DNA of 17,951 nucleotides. It comes from an uncultured Collinsella sp. (lineage in GTDB: Bacteria; Actinomycetota; Coriobacteriia; Coriobacteriales; Coriobacteriaceae). The notes below the pieces were generated by a model. It saw nothing but the letters and a program-made list of their open reading frames with translations. It ran no database searches and was not told the origin of the DNA. The DNA is taken from the NCBI GenBank assembly GCA_902493615.1, contig CABUQK010000030.1, positions 1 to 17,951 of the forward strand, read 5' to 3'. Shown piece after piece: positions 12,766 to 17,951 of the stretch. Each line of letters starts with the position of its first letter. Position 1 is the stretch's first letter. The position numbers were made by a program, and so were the translations under genes.

Positions 12766-15700
12766 ATGCAGGCAGATTCCGCTCAGCAGCAGGGCCTTTA
12801 TCGCCCCGAATTCGACCACGATGCATGTGGCATCGGCGCGCTTGCCGATATCAACGGTGAGCGCCATCACCAGATTCTGGACGATGCACTGTCCATTCTG
12901 GTCAACTTGGAGCACCGCGGCGGCACGGGACTCGAGAAGAACACCGGCGACGGCGCTGGCATCCTGTTCCAGGTTCCGCATCACTTTTTCCGTAAAGAGG
13001 CCCAAAAGTGCGGCCAGATTCTGCCGGCGGAGGGCGACTATGGCGTGGCCATGCTGTTCTTCCCGCAGGACGACAAGGGCGTAGAGGATGCCCGCCGCGT
13101 GTTTGAGGAGGGCTGCGCCGAGGCCGGCGTGCCGCTGCTCTTTTGGCGCGAGGTGCCCGTCGACCCGCACGCCCTGGGCGAGACGGCCCGCGCCTGCATG
13201 CCTACCATCCTGCAGGCCTTCCTGGGCCGCCCGGACGACACGCCGGCAGGTGACGCCTTTGAGCGCCGCCTGTACGTGTGCCGCCGCACCATCGAGAAAA
13301 AGGCCGACGCCGAGTTTGCCCTGCGTGACAAGATCTTCTACGTGTGCTCTATGAGCTCGCGCACCATCGTGTACAAGGGCATGCTCGTCGCCACGCAGAT
13401 GCGCCGCTTCTTCATCGATCTCAACGACGCCGCCGTCAAGACGGCCGTGGCGCTCGTCCACTCGCGCTACTCCACCAACACCACGCCCAGCTGGGAGCGC
13501 GCGCACCCCAACCGCTTTATCATCCATAACGGCGAGATCAACACTCTCAAGGGCAACGTCAACTGGATCCGCGCCCGCGAGCCCAACCTGTACAGCCCCG
13601 TGCTGCAGCATGATCTTGAGCGCGTGATGCCCATCATCAACCGTGAGGGCTCCGATTCCGCGATTCTGGACAACGTGCTCGAGTTTTTGGTCATGAACGG
13701 TCGTCCGCTCACGCGTGCCGCGTCCATGTTGCTGCCCGAGCCGTGGGACCACAACGTCAGTCTGAGTGAGGAACGCCGCGCCTACGACGCTTACCAGTCC
13801 ATGCTCATGGAGCCCTGGGACGGCCCGGCCGCCATCGCCTTTACCGACGGTCGCACGCTGGGTGCCGCCCTCGACCGTAACGGCCTGCGTCCCGCCCGCT
13901 ACTATGTGACGCGCGACGGTCGCTTTATGCTGGCAAGCGAGGTGGGCACCATCGAGGTGAGCCCCGAGAACATCCTGACGAGCGGCTGTCTGGGACCGGG
14001 CCAGATGCTCGAGGTCGATTTTGCCCGCGGCCGCGTGATCTACAACGACGAGCTGCGCGCCCGCTATGCCAAGGAAAAGCCCTACCGTGATTGGATTGCC
14101 GAGGAGACGCTGACCGTTGACGCGCTCGATGAGCCCGTTGCGGCAACGCCCGCCGAGGACGCCGAGGTGCCCGCCGCCGTGCGCATGGCCAAGCTCGGCT
14201 ACCACTGGGATGACGTCGACGAGGTCGTGCGTCCCATGGCCCAGCAGGGCAAGGCCCCGCTCGCCTCGATGGGCATTGACGCGCCGCTGGCCTGCCTGTC
14301 CAAGAAGACGCGTTCGTTCTTTGACTACTTCTATCAGCTGTTCGCCCAGGTCACGAATCCGCCGATCGATGCCCTTCGCGAGCATATGGTCACCTCGCTC
14401 TACCTGGGCAACCACGGCAACCTGCTCGAGGATTCCCGTACGGCCTGCCAGCTGGTGCGCTTGGAGCGCCCGTTGCTCAACGAGGAGGAGTTTGACCGCA
14501 TCTGCGCAATCGACCACGTGGGCTTTAAGACTCGTCGCTTCCGTGCCGTGTACCGCCGCGATGCCGGCGAGGGCGCACTGCAGGCTGCGCTCAAGCAGCT
14601 TGCCGAGGACGTTGAGGCTGCGGTCCGCGACGGCGTGAACATCGTGGTGTTGAGCGATCGCGCCGGGGCGGGCGAGGTGCCCGTGCCGTCGCTGCTTGCC
14701 GTGGGCTGCGTGCACAACCACCTGATCCGCGCCGGCGTGCGCACCTTTGCCGACATGGTGGTGGAGTGCGGCGACGCCGTGTCCCCGCATGACTTTGCGG
14801 CACTGGTGGGCTACTCCGCGAGCGGCATCTATCCGTACAACGCACATGCGTGCATCCGCGATCTGGCGGCACGCGGCGATTTGGACGTGACGGCCGAGCA
14901 GGGCATCGCCAACTACAACAAGGCCGCGACGGCGGGCATCGTCTCCATCATGTCCAAGATGGGCATCTCCACGGTGCAGAGCTACCATTCGGCGCAGATC
15001 TTCGAGGCCGTGGGCTTTACGCCGGAGTTCGTCAACGCGTACTTCGCCGGCACGGTGAGCCGTGTGGGCGGTATGGGTGTCGAGGACGTTGAGCGCGAGC
15101 AGAATGAGCGCTATGACGCCGCGCTCGTCATCCTTAAGAGCCCGGCTCCCGATCAGCTGCCCACACTGGGTCTGACCAAGTGGCGCCCGCTCGGCGGCGA
15201 GGATCACCTGATCGATCCGCAGACTGTCTACCTGCTGCAGACCGCCTGCCGCGAGGACAGCTACGACACCTTTAAGGAGTACAGCGCCCGCCTGCACCGC
15301 ACCGGCCGTGCCGTGCGCCTGCGCGACTTGCTCGACTTTGATGCCAGCGGCCGCACCCCGGTGGCGCTCGACGAGGTGGAGCCTGCGCTCAACATCGTCC
15401 GCCGCTTTAACACCGGCGCCATGTCGTATGGCTCCATCAGCAAAGAGGCGCACGAGTGCATGGCTATCGCCATGAACCGCCTGCATGGCCGTTCCAACTC
15501 GGGCGAGGGCGGCGAGGATCCGCGTCGCGAGACCCCGTTGGCCAACGGCGACTCCAAGAACTCCGCCATCAAGCAGGTGGCAAGTGCGCGCTTTGGCGTA
15601 ACGAGCCGCTATCTTTGCAGCGCCTTTGAGATTCAGATTAAGATGGCCCAGGGCGCCAAGCCCGGCGAGGGCGGCCACCTGCCCGGCAAGAAGGTCTACC

Positions 15701-17460
15701 CCTGGATCGCCGAGGTCCGTCAGTCCACGCCCGGCATCGGCCTGATCTCGCCTCCGCCGCACCACGACATCTACTCCATCGAGGACCTGGCAGAGCTGAT
15801 CTTTGACCTTAAGAACGCCAACCCCGGCACGCGCGTGTCGGTCAAGCTGGTCAGCGAGGCCGGCGTCGGCACCATCGCCACCGGTGTGGCCAAGGGCGCC
15901 GCCGACAAGATCTTGATCAGCGGGCACAATGGCGGCTCGGGTGCCGCGGCGCGCGATTCCATCTGGCATGCGGGCCTGCCGTTGGAGCTCGGCCTTGCCG
16001 AGGCCCAGCAGACGTTGCTGCAAAACGGCCTGCGCTCGCGCGTGGTGCTCGAGGCCGACGGCAAGCTCATGGACGGCACCGATGTTGCCGTCGCCTGCTT
16101 GCTGGGCGCCGAGGAGTTTGGCTTTGCGACCATGCCGCTCATCTCCATGGGCTGCCTCATGCAGCGCGACTGCCAGCAGGATACCTGCCCGGCCGGCATC
16201 GCTACGCAAAACTGCCGCCTGCGCCGTGGCTTCCGCGGTAAGCCCGAGCACGTTGAGCGCTTTATGCTCTTCGTTGCCGAGCAGCTGCGCGAGGTCATGG
16301 CGAGCCTGGGCTTCCGCACCGTCGACGAGATGGTCGGCCATCCCGAGTGCTTGCGCCAGATCGAGGTCCCGGGCAACCGCAAGGCCAATCTGCTCGATCT
16401 GTCGCCCGTGCTGGCGAGCGCGACCTGCGAGTTCGGTGCCCATATTCCGGGTGCCGACGGCCGCCACTTCCTGCCGCAGATGGCCGCGGACAGCGAGCTT
16501 GACAAGACGCTCGACTCCACGTTGTTTGTGCCCTATACGGCCGATGCCCGTGCGCACCTGCGTCCGATTCGCTTCCGCGCCGATATCGCCAACGTCAACC
16601 GCTGCGTGGGCACTATCCTGGGCAACGCGGTGACCAAGGCGCATCCCGAGGGCCTGCCCGCCGGCTCCATTACCATCGATTGCGACGGTTCGGCCGGTCA
16701 GAGTTTTGGCGCGTTCCTGCCGCGCGGCATTACGCTCAACGTGTGCGGTGACGCCAACGACTACTTTGGCAAGGGCCTTTCGGGCGGCGAGGTGTCGGTG
16801 CGCCCCAACCCGCATGCGACCTACAAGTTCGACGAGAACATCATCGTGGGCAACGTTGCGTTCTTTGGCGCCACGAGCGGCCGTGGCTTCATTAACGGTC
16901 TGGCCGGCCAGCGCTTTGGCGTTCGCAATTCCGGTGCCACCGTGGTGGTCGAGGGCTGCGGCAACCATGGCTGCGAGTACATGACGGGCGGCCTGGCGCT
17001 CATCCTGGGCGAGGTCGGGCAGAACTTCGCCGCCGGCATGACGGGTGGCGTGGCCTATGTCTTTGACCAGTACGGCACGCTCGATGCCCGCGTGAACCAC
17101 GAGAGCGTTGAGCTCAAGGCCCCGACGGCCGGCGAGCTGGCGCAGATTCGCGAACTCATCCAGGAGCACGTGGACGCGACGCAGAGCCCGCGCGGCATTA
17201 AGCTGCTCTACAGCTTTGAGACGATGGGTAAGCACTTTGTGAAGGTCATTCCGACCGAGTACGAGCGCGTGCTGGCGATTGTCGCTGCGGCCGAGGCCGT
17301 GGGCAAGACGCATGCGCAGGCTGAGGAGTTGGCGTTTGACATCGTGACCGGTCGCGCGAGTGCCGCGGATGTCGCTCGCTTCGATGCCGCGGGCGGTGCT
17401 GCGGGCGCTGCGCCCGTGGTCGCTACCGGCTCTGTTGCTTCGACCAAGAAGGAGGCGTAA
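12766..17460 (+). CDS. gltB: Glutamate synthase large (alpha) subunit
   Basis: Large subunit of NADPH-type glutamate synthase: it splits glutamine and joins the ammonia to 2-oxoglutarate at an FMN site. It has 1564 residues, slightly longer than the E. coli protein. A 20-residue propeptide precedes C21 (DACGIG), the N-terminal nucleophile of the class II glutaminase domain (21 to about 430). A central linker domain follows (about 470-790), then the FMN barrel (about 840-1215) with FNTGAMSYGSIS. The 3Fe-4S cysteines are C1130, C1136 and C1141, with the same C-x5-C-x4-C spacing as E. coli GltB. A GxGxG-rich beta-helix (about 1285-1490) ends the fold, and a low-complexity Ala/Gly tail extends beyond it. 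GGGGAGGA at 12753-12760 supports ATG 12766. gltD follows 5 nt after the stop, and its ribosome binding site lies inside the end of gltB. Confidence 0.98.
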   Translation: MQADSAQQQGLYRPEFDHDACGIGALADINGERHHQILDDALSILVNLEHRGGTGLEKNTGDGAGILFQVPHHFFRKEAQKCGQILPAEGDYGVAMLFFPQDDKGVEDARRVFEEGCAEAGVPLLFWREVPVDPHALGETARACMPTILQAFLGRPDDTPAGDAFERRLYVCRRTIEKKADAEFALRDKIFYVCSMSSRTIVYKGMLVATQMRRFFIDLNDAAVKTAVALVHSRYSTNTTPSWERAHPNRFIIHNGEINTLKGNVNWIRAREPNLYSPVLQHDLERVMPIINREGSDSAILDNVLEFLVMNGRPLTRAASMLLPEPWDHNVSLSEERRAYDAYQSMLMEPWDGPAAIAFTDGRTLGAALDRNGLRPARYYVTRDGRFMLASEVGTIEVSPENILTSGCLGPGQMLEVDFARGRVIYNDELRARYAKEKPYRDWIAEETLTVDALDEPVAATPAEDAEVPAAVRMAKLGYHWDDVDEVVRPMAQQGKAPLASMGIDAPLACLSKKTRSFFDYFYQLFAQVTNPPIDALREHMVTSLYLGNHGNLLEDSRTACQLVRLERPLLNEEEFDRICAIDHVGFKTRRFRAVYRRDAGEGALQAALKQLAEDVEAAVRDGVNIVVLSDRAGAGEVPVPSLLAVGCVHNHLIRAGVRTFADMVVECGDAVSPHDFAALVGYSASGIYPYNAHACIRDLAARGDLDVTAEQGIANYNKAATAGIVSIMSKMGISTVQSYHSAQIFEAVGFTPEFVNAYFAGTVSRVGGMGVEDVEREQNERYDAALVILKSPAPDQLPTLGLTKWRPLGGEDHLIDPQTVYLLQTACREDSYDTFKEYSARLHRTGRAVRLRDLLDFDASGRTPVALDEVEPALNIVRRFNTGAMSYGSISKEAHECMAIAMNRLHGRSNSGEGGEDPRRETPLANGDSKNSAIKQVASARFGVTSRYLCSAFEIQIKMAQGAKPGEGGHLPGKKVYPWIAEVRQSTPGIGLISPPPHHDIYSIEDLAELIFDLKNANPGTRVSVKLVSEAGVGTIATGVAKGAADKILISGHNGGSGAAARDSIWHAGLPLELGLAEAQQTLLQNGLRSRVVLEADGKLMDGTDVAVACLLGAEEFGFATMPLISMGCLMQRDCQQDTCPAGIATQNCRLRRGFRGKPEHVERFMLFVAEQLREVMASLGFRTVDEMVGHPECLRQIEVPGNRKANLLDLSPVLASATCEFGAHIPGADGRHFLPQMAADSELDKTLDSTLFVPYTADARAHLRPIRFRADIANVNRCVGTILGNAVTKAHPEGLPAGSITIDCDGSAGQSFGAFLPRGITLNVCGDANDYFGKGLSGGEVSVRPNPHATYKFDENIIVGNVAFFGATSGRGFINGLAGQRFGVRNSGATVVVEGCGNHGCEYMTGGLALILGEVGQNFAAGMTGGVAYVFDQYGTLDARVNHESVELKAPTAGELAQIRELIQEHVDATQSPRGIKLLYSFETMGKHFVKVIPTEYERVLAIVAAAEAVGKTHAQAEELAFDIVTGRASAADVARFDAAGGAAGAAPVVATGSVASTKKEA

Positions 17461-17465
17461 GTGCC

Positions 17466-17951
17466 ATGGGTAAGCCCGGTGCTTTTCTTGATATCGATCG
17501 CGTGACCCACGAGCTTCGCCCCGTGGAGGAGCGCAGCCATGATTTTGATCCGCTGTACGTGGAGCTCGATGACGACGCACGTCGCGCCCAGGCGAGCCGC
17601 TGCATGATGTGCGGTGTGGCGTTTTGCCAGATGGGCGCGAGTTTTGGCAAGGCACGCCCGAGCGGCTGCCCGCTGCACAACCTGATTCCCGAGTGGAATG
17701 AGCTGGTGTACCGCGGCCGTTGGGACGAGGCTGCCGAGCGTCTGTCGCTCACCTCGCCCATGCCCGAGTTCACGAGTCGCGTGTGCCCGGCGCTTTGCGA
17801 GGCTGCGTGCAACCTGGGTTCGGTTGATGGCCAGCCCACGACGATCCATGACAACGAGCGTGCGATCAGCGACCATGAGTGGGCAAATGGCGGTCCGCGT
17901 CGCTTTGAGCCGGCAGGGGAGGACGCACCCACGGTTGCCGTGGCGGGCTCC
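17466..17951 (+). CDS. gltD: Glutamate synthase small (beta) subunit, 5' part
   Basis: The first 162 residues of the NADPH-oxidising subunit, which passes electrons through FAD and 4Fe-4S clusters to GltB; the gene runs off the window. The N-terminal MGKPGAFLDIDR and two cysteine groups, C46-C49-C54-C68 and C107-C111-C115 (CPALCEAAC), are those of the GltD iron-sulfur domain. The last visible residues, VAVAGS, begin the first nucleotide-binding fold. ATG 17466 is served by AAGGAGG at 17449-17455, inside gltB. It is the second gene of the gltBD operon. Confidence 0.95.
   Translation, partial: MGKPGAFLDIDRVTHELRPVEERSHDFDPLYVELDDDARRAQASRCMMCGVAFCQMGASFGKARPSGCPLHNLIPEWNELVYRGRWDEAAERLSLTSPMPEFTSRVCPALCEAACNLGSVDGQPTTIHDNERAISDHEWANGGPRRFEPAGEDAPTVAVAGS

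Noticed and set aside
12730..17655. A 1641-codon gene on the minus strand opposite gltB
   Set aside because: It is in codon register with gltB and open only because gltB lacks TTA, CTA and TCA; its translation is low-complexity and resembles no protein family.

Overview
The window looks like the chromosome of a GC-rich Coriobacteriia member, most likely Collinsella (gut Actinomycetota). The assignment is an inference from three things: strong avoidance of A-ending Leu/Ser codons, a gene set that includes ftsE-ftsX and smpB close together as in Actinomycetota, and repeat-laden intergenic spaces of a kind I associate with Collinsella. No database search was possible.

Layout. 107-2234: ftsE and ftsX overlap and encode the cell-division ABC system; FtsE carries an unusual N-terminal extension of about 170 residues. 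2370-4505: RNase R (rnr), flanked by terminators. 4683-7001: an accessory-looking stretch with a small serine recombinase, a VanZ-like membrane protein, an ArsC/Spx-type thioredoxin-fold protein, a tandem pair of hairpin repeats, and a short minus-strand gene that looks like the N-terminal half of a larger family. 7194-7472: a promoter, tRNA-Gln(CTG), tRNA-Glu(CTC) and a terminator. 7530-8907: a TPR-like protein overlapping smpB. 9114-9849: a flavin reductase and a 47-residue rubredoxin with its own promoter. 9991-10289: a regular array of four 57-nt palindromic units between the convergent rubredoxin and mntH genes. 10317-12422, minus strand: gpmA followed by mntH, probably one transcript. 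12423-12765: intergenic space with the gpmA promoter, a 108-nt nested palindrome and GlnR-like boxes. 12766 to the window end: gltB and the start of gltD, the two glutamate synthase subunits.

How the genes fit together. RNase R and SmpB are partners in trans-translation and mRNA decay; here they are about 4 kb apart with other genes between them. Flavin reductase and rubredoxin form a likely electron-transfer pair for oxygen or nitric oxide defence in an anaerobe. GltB and GltD make glutamate from glutamine and 2-oxoglutarate, and the boxes upstream suggest nitrogen control.

The strongest unexplained signal is the palindromic DNA. At least four sequence-unrelated hairpin families occupy gene boundaries between 6463 and 12658. 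The clearest is the four-unit array, which has identical unit length, 22-23 nt spacers and one compensated base-pair change in the stem.
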